From Piliocolobus tephrosceles (Eukaryota > Chordata > Mammalia > Primates > Cercopithecidae), in contig NC_045434.1 in the NCBI RefSeq assembly GCF_002776525.5, positions 191,582,922 to 191,646,921 of the forward strand: a stretch of DNA of 64,000 bases, given 5' to 3'. This document shows positions 1 to 10,019 of this stretch, in pieces (the first letter of the stretch is position 1; every line of letters begins with the position of its first letter). The notes under the pieces are model-generated. The model worked only from the letters and a program-made list of their open reading frames with translations, ran no database searches and had not been told where the DNA came from. The translations under genes were made by a program, and so were the position numbers.

Positions 1-230
1 CTCACTGCAAACTCTGCATCCCGGGTTCAAGTGATTCTCCTGCCTCTGCCTCCCAAGTAGCTGGGATTACAGGTGCCCAGCACCACGCCTGGTTAATTTT
101 TGTATTTTTAGTAGAGACAGGGGTTTCACCGTGTTGGCCAGGCTGGTCTGGAACTCCTGACTTCAGGTGATCCGCCCACCTCGGCCTCCTAAAGTGCTGG
201 GATTACAGGTGTGAGCCACCTTGCCCAGCC
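1..230 (-). mobile_element. AluS, cut by window edge
   Basis: Minus-strand Alu, entering the window in its right arm and running to the 5' end ('gtgagccacc'). The poly(A) side lies outside the window. Confidence 0.95.
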
Positions 231-321
231 CAAGCTGGTCTTAAACTACTGGGTATAAGCAATCTGTCTTCCTCAGCCTCCCAAAATGCTGGGATTACAG
301 GCATAAGCCACCAAGCCCGCC
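231..321 (-). mobile_element. Alu left-arm fragment
   Basis: A short minus-strand piece ('ctggtcttaaactactggg' to 'ggcataagccacc') abuts the previous Alu. It is probably an old monomer or the rest of an AluJ. Confidence 0.75.
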
Positions 322-949
322 CAAAATTTGCATTCTAGGAATGATCAGCTAGAGATGCTAACCCCTTCTCTTTGGAGGGCTGTGTAGTTTGACTATCTGT
401 GAAGCACTACAATGCCTTTTCTCTTTCTATTCTCTCTGGTATTCCTATTAGATCTTATCCCTCCTTCTGAATGTATTTATTCCTTATCTTTCCTTTCAGA
501 TTTGAAATTAATTTGAAAAAAATAGAAAATACAGGTAAACAAAATTAAGGTGGGCAAAGCAGGCATGATGGAGATGACCACTCCGAATTCACAAGCACAT
601 ATACCACCATGAACTCCTTGCCCATATCCATTCAGGCTGTCTTTCAGTTACATGCAAATATGGAGGTAGAAGAGGACTTACTGCAGATGTGCTGTGTGTA
701 GCCTGTTATTTTCCCTTGACAGTGTATATCTTAGACACTTTCAGGTTATAAATATACATGGGGAGAAATCATCATGAATAAATAACTATAAAATATGTTA
801 GGGGATGATAACTGCCATAAAAAACAGTAAAGCAGGCTTAGGTGTAGGAAATGATCAGAAAGACAACCTTAGATACATTCACTCTGATCAGGTGACATTG
901 GAGCAGTGATTTGAATCGTGTGAATCACTGGAAGAACATTCTTGGCAGG
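322..949. other. Alu-free sequence, unassigned
   Basis: AT-rich sequence without a convincing reading frame or RNA gene. It may be eroded transposon DNA leading into the L2 relic that follows. Confidence 0.5.
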
Positions 950-1157
950 AGTGAAGGGCTGGAGGTGAGCATGTGATGATGTGCTTTGTGGATTAGGGAT
1001 CAAGTACAGAAGGGACAAGTTTTCCAAGGTCACTCTGGCTGCTGAGTGGAGAATAGACTATAGGCGGGCAACGGTGAAAATGGTTAAGAGCCAAATTAAG
1101 TAATTGGGAGGGAGTTGAGGGCGGCTTCCCTAGGGTGTTGATTGTGGAGGTACCAGA
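950..1157 (-). mobile_element. LINE-2 (L2) relic, RT region
   Basis: The stretch 'gtcactctggctgctgagtg' is the antisense of a phrase I recognise from the L2 open reading frame downstream of its reverse-transcriptase motifs. The same copy resumes at 2566. The part from about 1067 is the left arm of an inverted repeat whose right arm ends at 1505. Confidence 0.7.
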
Positions 1158-1505
1158 TATATGTGTGTGTGTGTGTATAGATACATTATATATTATACAC
1201 ACATATCATACACACATACATATATTGTGACGTACTTGTATTTTATATACATGTATAAAATACATATATGTGTATATACATATATAATGTATGTTATACA
1301 TGTTATATATAATATAAACTACACATATATATTATATATAAATATATGTATGTTTGTGTATATATGTATAATATATGTATGCATGCATAATATGTACGCA
1401 TCTATAATATGTCTTATACCTCCACAGTCACCACCCTAGTGCAAGCCACCCTCATCTCCCTCTGGGATTATTTAATTTGACTCTTAACTATTTTCACTTT
1501 TGCTC
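1067..1505. repeat. Imperfect palindrome with AT-rich core
   Basis: The block 1067-1155 reappears in reverse complement at 1413-1505. Examples are 'gtggaggta' against 'tacctccac', and 'gtgaaaatggttaagagcc' against 'gactcttaactattttcac'. The roughly 255-bp centre is almost all A/T with TA, TG and CA tracts and partly self-complementary ('atacatgtat'). It resembles palindromic AT-rich repeats. The arms are L2 sequence, so one arm is an inverted duplicate. Confidence 0.8.
1413..1505 (+). mobile_element. L2 fragment, inverted copy
   Basis: The sense-strand L2 phrase here ('caccaccctagtgcaagcc') matches the antisense copy 260 bp upstream. Flanking L2 on both sides is antisense, so this piece was flipped locally. 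Confidence 0.7.
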
Positions 1506-1582
1506 ACCTACACACATACATACATATTTATATATATTATATGTCATATTTGGTATATTATATTGTATTTTATATATATATA

Positions 1583-1869
1583 TTTTTTGAGATGGAGTCT
1601 CACTCTATCACCCAGGTTGGAGTGCAGTGGCATGATCTCAGCTCACTGCAATCTCCGCCTCCTGGGTTCAAGCAATTCTCCTGCCTCAGTCTCCCAGGTA
1701 GCTGGGTTCCAGGCACCCGCCACCACACCCAGCTAATTTTTGTATTTTTAGTAGAGATGGGGTTTCACCATGTTGGCCAGATTGATCTAGAACTCCTGAC
1801 CTCAGGTAATCCACCTGCCTTGGCCTCCCAAAGTGCTGGGATTACAGGCATGCACCATCTTGCTTGGCC
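1583..1869 (-). mobile_element. AluS
   Basis: Complete minus-strand dimer whose poly(T) head merges into TA-rich repeat. It landed inside the AT-rich tract. Confidence 0.95.
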
Positions 1870-2013
1870 TTATATTATATATATTTATACTTTATATATA
1901 ATATATATTTTAATATATAATATATATCTTCTATATTATATAATTTTTAATATATAATATATCTAATATATTATATAATATTTAATATAGAATATTTAAT
2001 ATATATAATACAT
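1870..2013. repeat. AT-rich low-complexity tract
   Basis: Almost pure 'tatata/taatat' sequence between two Alus, continuous in character with 1505-1582 and 2295-2451. The three blocks look like one tract split by insertions. Confidence 0.85.
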
Positions 2014-2294
2014 ATTTTTGAGACAGAGTCTCGCTCTGTCTCACCCCAGGCTGGAGTGCAGTGGCATGATCTCAGTTCACTGCAGCCTCCGCCTCCTGGG
2101 TTCAAGTGATTCTCCTGCCTCAGCCTCCTAAGTAGCTGGGAATATAGGCTTGCCTAGGTAATTTTTGTATTTTTAGTAGAGACAGGGTTTCACCATGTTG
2201 GCCAGGCTGGTTTCAAACTCCTGACCTCAGGTGATCTACCTGCCTCAGCTTCCCAAAGTGCTGGGATTACAAGTGTGAGCCACCACGCCCAGCC
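2014..2294 (-). mobile_element. AluS
   Basis: Minus-strand Alu with a short deletion in the right arm ('ggcttgcctaggtaattttt'). Confidence 0.95.
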
Positions 2295-2451
2295 TATATT
2301 TATATTATATATATTATATAGTATACATTTCTACAAATACATAATATATAGTATATATGCATATTATATATACATATATTTATATATAATATATTACATA
2401 TCTACATTATCTATTTTATGTGCATATTATACATATTATATATATGTATAC
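2295..2451. repeat. AT-rich low-complexity tract
   Basis: TA-dominated sequence, the third block of the split tract. Confidence 0.85.
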
Positions 2452-2565
2452 AGGATATTCACTATGTTGCCCATGCAGATCTCAAATTCCTGGGTTCAAG
2501 TAATCCTCCTGCCTTAGCCTCCTGAGTAGCTGGGATTATAGGAATGTGCCTGTGCACCCTGCTAG
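2452..2565 (-). mobile_element. Alu monomer fragment
   Basis: Old minus-strand Alu-like monomer ('cactatgttgcccatgcag' to 'gggattataggaatg'), diverged and without a clear tail. Confidence 0.7.
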
Positions 2566-3030
2566 CGATCTATTTTGAAGACAGCTGACAGCATTGCTGA
2601 TGGATGGAGAAGGGAGATATGAGAGAAGAATCGAGAAGGACGCAGTATTTTTGGCCTGAACAATCAGAAGAATAGAGTTGTCACTAATGAGATGGGAGAA
2701 GAATGGGAGAGGAACAGGATTTGCAGGGAAAGTTAAGATTTAATTCTGGTTATATTAAGTTTGAACTGCCATGACTGACTTTTTTCTTTTTTTCTTTTTT
2801 TAATTGACAGGGTTTTTATATCACCAAGTGGAAAAGGTTACCAGGCAGTGAGATTCTTTGCCTGGAGGTCAGGGGAGAGGTGAGAGTTGGTGACACAAAT
2901 CTGGGGTTGTTGGACTAGCAATGGGTTGAAAATCATGGAATTGGATGACAGTGCCTCCAAAAGGAATATAGGTAAGAAGAAGTCCAAGGGCTGTATCTTG
3001 AGGACTGTCGCCATTTAGAGGTTGAAAAGT
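2566..3030 (-). mobile_element. L2 relic, continuation
   Basis: Antisense L2 again ('gacagcattgctgatggatg' up to 'ccatttagaggttg'). It lines up as the next part of the copy at 950-1157, so the palindrome, AT tract and Alus sit inside one L2. Confidence 0.7.
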
Positions 3031-3034
3031 GAGG

Positions 3035-3280
3035 AGGTGGTGGCCTTACACCTATAATCCTAGCATTTTGGGAGGCTGAGGTGGGAAGATCACTGGAGCC
3101 CAGGAGTTCGACACCAGACTGGGCAACTTAGTGAGACCCCATCTCTACAAAAAAGAAACAAAATTAGTAGGGTGTAGTGGTGAGTGCCTGTAGTCCTAGC
3201 TACTTGGGAGACTGAGACAAGAGAATTGCTTGAGCTACGATCTCACCACTGCACTCCATCCTTGGTGACAGAGCAAGACA
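3035..3280 (+). mobile_element. AluJ with internal deletion
   Basis: Plus-strand AluJ ('actggagcccaggag'). The right arm lacks the segment between 'attgcttga' and 'gctacgatc'. Its A-rich tail runs into the GGAA repeat. Confidence 0.85.
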
Positions 3281-3476
3281 AGAAGAAAGAAAGGAAGGAA
3301 GNNNNNNNNNNNNNNNNNNNNNNNNNNNNNNNNNNNNNNNNNNNNNNNNNNNNNNNNNNNNNNNNNNNNNNNNNNNNNNNNNNNNNNNNNNNNNNNNNNN
3401 NGGGAAGGAAGGAAGGAAGGAAGGAAGGAAGGAAGGAAGGAAAAGGAAGGAAGGAAGGAAGGAAGAGAGAGAGAGA
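3281..3476 (+). repeat. (GGAA)n microsatellite with assembly gap
   Basis: GAAA/GGAA repeats, 100 Ns at 3302-3401, more GGAA, then (GA)n. It grew from the AluJ tail. The gap length is nominal. Confidence 0.95.
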
Positions 3477-3765
3477 GTCCGGGTGCGGTGGCTCAGGCCT
3501 GTAATCTCAGTGCTTTGGGAGGCCAAAGTGGGCGGATCACGAGGTCAGGAGTTCAAGACCAGACTGACCAACTTGGTGAAACACTGTCTCTACTAAAAAG
3601 ACAAAAATTAGCCGGGCATGGTGGCGGGCGCCTGTAATCCCAGCTACTCAGGAGGCTGAGGCAGGAGAATCGCTGAACCTGGGAGGCAGAGGTTGCAGTG
3701 AGCCGAGATCGTGCTATTACGCTCCAGTCTGGGTGACAGAGCGACACTCCATCTTAAAAAAAAAA
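3477..3765 (+). mobile_element. AluS/Y
   Basis: Plus-strand Alu starting 'gtccgggtgcggtggctc' directly after the GA repeat, with a short A-tail. Confidence 0.93.
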
Positions 3766-4080
3766 GTCCAGGCGCGCTGGCTCACGCCTGTAATCCCAGC
3801 ACTTTGGGAGGCCGAGGCGGGCGGATCACGAGGTCAGGAGATCAAGACCATCCTGTCTAACATAGTGAAACCCTGTCTCTACTAAAAATGCAAAAAACTA
3901 GCCGGGCGTGGCGGCAGGCACCTATAGTCCCAGCTACTCGGGATGCTGAGGCAGGAGAATGGTGCGAACCCTGGAGGCGGAGCTTGCAGTGAGCCGAAAT
4001 CGTGCCACTGCACTCCAGCCTGGGCGACTGAGCGAGACTCTGTCTCAAAAAAAAAAAAAGAAGAAGAAAAAGAAGAAAAG
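3766..4080 (+). mobile_element. AluY
   Basis: It carries the Y-type 'aggtcaggagatcaagacc' and 'ggcggagcttgcagtg'. The tail is (AAG)n-rich. Confidence 0.93.
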
Positions 4081-4089
4081 AAATCATAT

Positions 4090-4384
4090 GTAGCCAGGCA
4101 TTTCAACTCACATCTGTAGTCCCAGCACTTTGGGAGATCCACAGAGGAGAACAGGTTTAGCCCAGGAGTAAGAGACCATCCTGGGCAACATGATGAAAGC
4201 TTATCTCTACAAAACTTAAAAATTTAGCAGGGTGTGGTGGCATGTGCCTGTGGTCCCAGCGACATGGAAGGCTGAGACAGGAGGATCGCTGATGCCCAGG
4301 ACTTTGAGGCTGCAGTGAGCTATGATGGTGTCAGTGCATTCAGTTTGGGCAATAGAGAGAACCTGTCTTTCAAAACTACAATAC
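4090..4384 (+). mobile_element. AluJ
   Basis: Old plus-strand dimer with J-type 'cctgtggtcccagc' and 'gaggctgcagtgagctatga', strongly diverged in the left arm. Confidence 0.88.
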
Positions 4385-4387
4385 CAA

Positions 4388-4707
4388 GGGTGGGTGCAAT
4401 GGCTCACGCCTGTAATCCCAGAACTTTGGGAGGCTGAGGTGGGTGGAACACTTGAGGTCAGGAGTTTTGAGACCACACTGGTCAAAAGAGTGAAACCCCG
4501 TCTCCACTAAAAATACAAAAATTAGCCAGGTGTCATGGCAGGCACCTGTAGTCCCAACTACTTGAGAGGCTGAGGTAGGAGGATCACTTCAACCCGGGTC
4601 ACTTGAACCTGGGAGGCAGAGGTTGCGGTGAGCCAAGATTGTACCACCGCACTCAAGCCTGGGCTACAAGAGAGAGATTTCATCTCAAAAAAAGAAAAGA
4701 AAAGAAT
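4388..4707 (+). mobile_element. AluS with internal duplication
   Basis: Plus-strand dimer. 'cacttcaacccgggt' is followed by 'cacttgaacctggg', a short tandem duplication in the right arm. The tail is (AAAAG)n. Confidence 0.92.
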
Positions 4708-4708
4708 A

Positions 4709-5020
4709 GGCCGGGCACGGTGGCTCACGCCTGTAATCCCAGCACTTTGGGAGGCGAACGCAGGAGGACCACCTGAGGTCAGGAGTTCTACACTAGCCTG
4801 ACCAACATGGAGAAACCCCATCTCTACTAAAAATACAAAATTAGCGGGGCGTGGTTGCTCACACCTGTAATCTCAGCTACTTGGGGAGCTAAGGCAGGAG
4901 AATTGCTTGAACCCGGGAGGTGGAGGTTTACAGTGAGCTGAGATGCCACCATTGCACTCCAGCCTGGGCAAAAAGAGCAAAACTCCATCTAAAAAAAAAA
5001 AAAAAGAAGAAGAAGAAAAT
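4709..5020 (+). mobile_element. AluS
   Basis: Complete plus-strand element with an (AAG)n-decorated tail. It is the last of a five-Alu head-to-tail row that starts at 3477. Confidence 0.94.
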
Positions 5021-5068
5021 AATAGCACTTTAGTCAGTTTCCAATCTCTATTTCTTCCTCCTCCTCCC

Positions 5069-5099
<31 letters not shown>

Positions 5100-5490
5100 C
5101 TCCTTCTTGCGTTGTGACTTGGATAAATCTCTTCTTGATGGTTGGTCTTTTCAAGTTTTCTATTTATTTTGAGGTCCGTTCTCAAATTTCCTGCATTCTG
5201 GGAAATTTTATCACCTTTTATTTCAAATCCTTCAACTACATTTTTTTTAAATTTTAGCAGTCAGATTTTTAGTTCCAAGAGGACTTTCTTGTTCTCTATT
5301 CATTTTTCAAAGCACACTGTTGTTGTTTAATGGATGCACTAACCTCACATTTGCCTAAAAATACTAACTAGGATCTCTTACATTATCTCTGCTACCTCTG
5401 AAATCCTTTTTAATGCTTGTGAATATTGGTCTTCTTTCACATAGCAAGCTTTCCTCAAATGCCTGGAAAGTCTTGTTTGGTGTTTGTTTG
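5021..5490. other. Unassigned sequence with CCT-rich tract
   Basis: The only clear structure is a pyrimidine tract of CCT/CTT units at 5053-5106. The rest is AT-rich, with no gene or named repeat that I recognise. Confidence 0.6.
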
Positions 5491-5496
5491 GGGTTT

Positions 5497-6090
5497 TGTT
5501 TTGTTTTGAGATAGGGCCTCATTTTCTCACCCAGGCTGGAGTACAGTGACATGAACAGCCTCCAACTCCCAGACTTAAGCAGTCCTCCCACCTCAGCTTC
5601 CTGAAGAGCTGGGACTACAGGCACGTGCCATCACACCCAGCTAATTTTTGTGTGTTTTTTTTTTTTATAGAGACAGAGTCTATGTTGCCCAGGCTGGTCT
5701 TTTATTATTATATTTGAGACAGAGTCTCACTCTGTCACCCAGGCTGGAGTACAGTGGTGCGATCTTGGCTCACTGCATCCTCCGCCTGCCAGGTTCAAGC
5801 AATTCTCCTGCCTCAGCCTCCCAAGTAGCTGGGACTACAGGCGTGTGCCACCACACCCAGCTAATTTGTGTATTTTTATTAGAGACGGGGTTTCGCCATG
5901 TTGGCCAGGCTAGTCTCAAACTCCTGAACCGACGTGATCCACCTGCCTTGGCCTCCCAAAGTGCTGGGATTACAGGCCTGAGCCACTGTGCGTGGCCCCA
6001 GGCTGGTCTTGAGCTCCTGAGGTCAAGCATTCTGCCTGTCCCAGCCTCCCAAAGTTGTGGGATTATAGGTGTGAGCCACAGCACCTGGCC
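5497..6090 (-). mobile_element. AluJ split by a younger Alu
   Basis: Pieces 5497-5700 and 5998-6090 form one minus-strand AluJ. The insert at 5701-5997 is flanked by 'ccaggctggtctt' on both sides, which fixes the order of insertion. Confidence 0.9.
5701..5997 (-). mobile_element. AluS nested in AluJ
   Basis: Complete minus-strand Alu with a TTA-rich head. A 13-bp TSD made of the host AluJ's own sequence brackets it. Confidence 0.93.
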
Positions 6091-6101
6091 TGATGTACTT
6101 T

Positions 6102-6398
6102 TTTGATTTCTTTTGAGACTGAATCTCACTCTGTCGCCCATGATGGAGGACAGTGGCACGATCTCAGCTCACTGCAACCTCCACCTCCCAGGTTCACACC
6201 GTTCTTCTGCCTCAGCCTCCCGAGTAGCTGGGAGACTACAGGCGTCCACCACCATGCCCGACTAAGTTTTCGTAATTTTAGTAGACAGGGTTTCACCGTG
6301 TTAGCCAGGATGGTCTCTATCTCCTGACCTTGTGACCCACGCACTTCAGCCTCCCAAAGTGCTGGGATTACAGGTGTGAACCACCGTGCCCTGCCGGC
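6102..6398 (-). mobile_element. AluY
   Basis: Y-type 'gtgttagccaggatggtctc'. The flanks 'cctgatgtac' occur before and after, giving a short TSD. Confidence 0.92.
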
Positions 6399-6429
6399 CT
6401 GATGTACGTTTTTAAGAAAGAGTGAATGC

Positions 6430-6697
6430 AGCCAGTCCCAGTGGCTCATGCCTGTAATCCCAGCACTCTGGGAGGCCGAGGCAGGCGGATCATTTGAGGT
6501 TGAGACCAGCCTGGCCAACATGGTGAAACCCTCTCTCTACTAAAAATACAAAAGTTAAGGCCAGGCGCGGTGACTCACTCCTGTAATCCTGGGACGCAGA
6601 AGTTGCAGTGAGCTGAGATAGCGCTACTGCACTGTAGCCTGGGCGAAACAGCTAGACTCCGTCTCAAAAACAAAAAGAAAGAAAGAAAGAAAAAAAG
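6430..6697 (+). mobile_element. Rearranged (chimeric) Alu
   Basis: A left arm is followed by a second Alu 5' end ('ggccaggcgcggtgactc') that jumps to the last third of a right arm. One TSD ('gagtgaatgcag') brackets the whole, so it was inserted once or rearranged afterwards. Confidence 0.85.
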
Positions 6698-7001
6698 AGT
6701 GAATGCAGTGAATGTAAAGGCTCTCCAGGATTTCGTGTGCACTTGCTAGATTTCTGACCGAAGGCTTCATTTTTGGAGGAGTGGGAGGAGGGGCCATGAC
6801 GGTGAAAGGGTACCTCTAAAGGAAGAATTTATTTGGGACGGTAGTTCCCTCTTCAACTGTCTTCATTATCTTCAGAGTGTGTTCAGTTTCTCTCCCCCAC
6901 CCCACTGCCTTACAAGGTCAATTTCTTTAGGAAAGAACCCTCCCATTATAGTCTGCTGTGCTGTGTGGTGGAGGGTTGTTTGAGTGGAGCATTCAATTAG
7001 C
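6698..7001. other. Unassigned Alu-free sequence
   Basis: No coding frame, RNA gene or repeat recognised. It starts with the right-hand TSD of the preceding Alu. Confidence 0.5.
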
Positions 7002-7155
7002 TATTCTCCTGCCTCAGCCTCCGGAGTTGCTGGGACTACAGGCGCCCGCCACGCCCGGCTAATTTGTTGTATTTTTAGTAGAGATGGGGTTTCACCGTAT
7101 TAGCCAGGATGGTCTCCATCTCCTGACCTCGTGATCCACCCTCCTCGGCCTTACA
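7002..7155 (-). mobile_element. AluY fragment
   Basis: Truncated at both ends: it starts in the right arm and stops at 'cctcggcc'. Contains Y-type 'attagccaggatggtctcc'. Confidence 0.88.
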
Positions 7156-7359
7156 GCCCATTTATTACTTCGACTCTTTATCTCAATTCTTATTTCCCAT
7201 TCAGAAACTTCTCTAGAATTTTACCAGTAAAGGAGACCCTCTTTTCCAACGTCCTCCCCATTCTCATTTTCTAATTTGTTGCTTTCTCCAATATGGTTCA
7301 TTATTAACTTGTACCCATTCGGTTTCCATCACCCTGACATTTGTTAAAATTCCTAGTTT

Positions 7360-7669
7360 GGCTGGGCGAGGTGGCTCATGCCTATTATCCCTGCACTTTG
7401 GGAGGCTAAGGTGGGTGGATCACCTGACGTCAGCAGTTTGAGACCAGCCTGACCAGCATGGCGAAACCCAGTTTCTACTAAAAATACAAAAAAATTAGCT
7501 GGGCATGGTGGTGCATGCCTGTAATCCCAGCAACTTGGGAGGCTGAGGCAGGAGAAGCGCTTGAACCCCGGCGGGGAAAGGTTGCAGAGAGCCAAGATTG
7601 TGCTACTACACTCTAGCCTGGACAAGGAAAAGCAAACTCTTTCAAAAAACAAACAAACAAACAAAAAAC
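7360..7669 (+). mobile_element. AluS
   Basis: Complete plus-strand element with an (AAAC)n tail. 'gaccagcctgaccagcatgg' is intact. Confidence 0.93.
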
Positions 7670-7744
7670 ACCTTTAGTTCACTGGTGAATGAATTGCCTC
7701 CTCTGCTTCTTTTAGGTGTAGGTATCGTATCTCATTTTATTTTT

Positions 7745-8073
7745 AAAATTTATTTATTTGAGACAGGGTCCCAAAATGTCACCCAGCTGAAATGCAGTGG
7801 CACAATCTTGGCTCACAGCAACCTCTGCCTTCCAGGTCCAAGCAATCCTCACACCTCAGCCTCCTGAGTAGGTGGGACCGCAGGAGTACACAACCACACT
7901 CGGCTCATTTTTGTAATTTTTTTTTTTTTGTAAAGATGGGTTTTGCCATGTTGCCCAGGCTGGTCTTAAACTCCTGGGCTCAAGTCTGGTCTTGAACTCC
8001 TGGCTTCAAGCAATCTGCCTGCCTTGACCTCCCAAGGTGCTGGGATTACAGGTGTGAGCCACCATGCCCAGCC
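7745..8073 (-). mobile_element. AluJ with internal duplication
   Basis: Minus-strand dimer in which 'tggtcttaaactcctgggct' is followed by a second copy, 'tggtcttgaactcctggctt'. Confidence 0.9.
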
Positions 8074-8164
8074 ACAGCTGTTACTTCTGATTTACTCCCT
8101 TAGGTGTCTAATCAAAATCTGATTTATGGTCACTTTTCTTACTACTGCTTCTGATGACAATTTT

Positions 8165-8290
8165 ACTGTGTATTACTATGAGGCATTGTGCTCAGTGGTT
8201 CATAAACACAATTTTATTTCATTGCCACAGCAACACTGGGAAGTAGGTATTATTTCCATTTTATAGGTGAGTTGTCTGCCTAGCCAGGTT
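8165..8290 (-). mobile_element. MIR
   Basis: The core 'gtattatttccattttatag' and the preceding 'ggcattgtgctcagtggttc' fit the antisense MIR consensus. Confidence 0.75.
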
Positions 8291-8344
8291 TTAAGAGCTT
8301 TTGAAACACAGCTCTTAAAACTCCAAGTCCTTTCATAGCTTTCT

Positions 8345-8349
8345 TTCTT

Positions 8350-8380
<31 letters not shown>

Positions 8381-8661
8381 GAGGCAGAGTCTTACTTTGT
8401 CACCCAGACTGGAGTGCAGTGGTGCAATCTTGGCTCATGGCAACCTCCGCCTGCTGGGTTCAAGTGATTCTCCTTGCCTCAGCCTCCTGAGTAACTGGGA
8501 CTACAGGCACACACCACTATACTCAGCTAATTTTTGTATTTTTGGTAAAGATGGGATTTTGCCATGTTGGCCAGGCTGGTTTCAAACTCCTGACCTCAAG
8601 TGAGCCGCCCACCTCGACCTTGCAAAGTGCTGGAATTACAGGCGTGAGCCACTATGCCTGA
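8345..8661 (-). mobile_element. AluS
   Basis: Minus-strand Alu with a (TTTTC)n head. The TSD 'cctttcatagctttct' lies at 8329-8344 and again from 8662. Confidence 0.95.
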
Positions 8662-9035
8662 CCCTTTCATAGCTTTCTGTTGCCCTCAGAATAAAAATCA
8701 AAGTAAAAATTTCTTAACTTGGTTTACAAGAAACTCATCGCCTGGCACCTGCAGCTCGGAACTCACCTCACACACTGTGGGCTCCAGCAACACTGATGTT
8801 TTCTCAGTTCCTTTCAGCACAGTAATCCTGTTCTTGGCACCGGTTTTCTTCACCTGAACACTCTCCTGTTCCTACCACCAGTTCCTATTCACCCTTCAGA
8901 TCTCAGCCTCCGTATCACTCTCCCCTCCCCTCATATTTCCATCCCCACCCTGAATTAGGTTAGGCACTCATAGAATGAGTTATCACAGCACTTATTCCAT
9001 TTCACTGTTATTGCTGGTCAAACAAACATGGTAAT
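8662..9035 (+). mobile_element. L2 3' end
   Basis: The order of phrases ('ctcagaataaaaatcaaag', 'ggtttacaagaaactcatcg', later 'cttcagatctcagcctccg') follows the 3' portion of L2. The short spacers at 7156-7355, 7670-7744 and 8074-8160 may be upstream parts of the same copy. Confidence 0.65.
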
Positions 9036-9082
9036 TAAATATTTCTTCCATCTTCTCCCTTTACTCCGGGTAATAGAGTCTT

Positions 9083-9130
9083 CTGAGATCAGACAAGATT
9101 GGGTGCGTTCTGGGTGGCATGGCCGCAAAC
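9083..9130 (-). pseudogene. RNA5S: 5S rRNA tail-less retropseudogene
   Basis: The reverse complement matches the first 48 nt of 5S rRNA. It begins at the mature 5' end (9130), contains 'ccatgccaccc' and ends after 'gtctgatctcag'; about seven bases differ from the human gene. The 3' part of 5S is absent and there is no poly(A). The perfect 14-bp repeat 'ggtaatagagtctt' lies at 9069-9082 and 9131-9144. A full 5' end, truncated 3' end, no tail and a TSD match the class of tail-less retropseudogenes attributed to the L1 machinery. It is too short to be functional. Confidence 0.88.
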
Positions 9131-9235
9131 GGTAATAGAGTCTTTAATGACATCTAGATCAGATTCCATAACTTCTCAATCCCTTTCAGCTATTAAAGAT
9201 GTGTCCAGTTTGGCATATTACAACAGACTACTGCA

Positions 9236-9376
9236 AAGATCAGCAAACTATGGCCTATGGGCCAAATCCGCTCACTCGGATTTTGTATATAAAATTTTAT
9301 TGCAACAGTCACACCTCACTCATTCCATACTGTCTATGGCTGCTTCCACACTACATCACTAGAATTGAGTAACTGC
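9236..9376 (-). mobile_element. hAT-type DNA transposon fragment
   Basis: The stretch 'cagcaaactatggcctatgg' plus 'ttttattgcaacag' and 'gtctatggctgcttcc' follow a well-known short non-autonomous mammalian DNA transposon consensus. I am not sure of its family name. Another copy of the same family is at 22291-23829. It stops where an Alu begins. Confidence 0.7.
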
Positions 9377-9377
9377 T

Positions 9378-9692
9378 GGCTGGGCGCGGTGGCTCACGCC
9401 TGTAATCCCAGCACTTTGGGAGGCTGAGGCAGGCAGATCACCTGAGGTCAGGAGTTCAAGACCAGCCTGGCCAACACGGTGAAACCCCCTATCTACTAAA
9501 GATACAAAAATTAGCTGGGTGTGGTGGTGGGCACCTGTAATCCCAGCTATTCGGGAGGCTGAGGCAGGAGAATCGCTTGAACCCAGGAGGCAGAGTTTGC
9601 AGGGAGCCAAGGGGTTGCAGAGTGCCACTGCACTCCAGCCTGGGGGACAGAGTGAGACTCCATCTCAAAAATAAGTAAATGAATAAATAAAA
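9378..9692 (+). mobile_element. AluS
   Basis: Plus-strand element. 'gaggcagagtttgcagggag' is followed by an unusual insertion ('ccaaggggttgcagag') near the right-arm end. Confidence 0.93.
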
Positions 9693-9702
9693 TTATGCAG
9701 CT

Positions 9703-10014
9703 AACCTGAGTGCAGTGACTCATGCCTGTAATTCCAGCACTTTGGGAGGCTGATGCAGGCAGATCGCTTGAGTCCAGGAGTTTAAGACCAATCTGGGTGA
9801 TATGGCAAAACTCCATATCTACAAAATACAAAATTTAGCTGGGTGTGGTGGTGCACGCCTGTGGTCCCAGCTACTCAGGAGGCTTAGGTGGGAGGATCCC
9901 TTGAGCCCGGGAGGTGGAGGCTGCAGTGAGCCATGACGGCACCACTGCACTCCAGCCTGGGTGACAGAGTGAGACCCAGTCAAAAACACACAAACATACA
10001 AACAAACAAACAAA
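9703..10014 (+). mobile_element. AluJ
   Basis: J-type 'gcttgagtccaggagttt' and 'gtggtcccagctactcag', ending in a (CAAA)n tail. Confidence 0.9.
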
Positions 10015-10019
10015 ACAAC

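Noticed and set aside
1140..2460. AT-rich region considered as a matrix attachment site or replication origin
   Set aside because: Base composition alone does not support this. The inverted duplication and microsatellite expansion explain the region.
5648..6106. A 152-codon plus-strand frame that could look like an Alu-containing exon
   Set aside because: It lies wholly in nested Alus with no plausible splice or promoter support.
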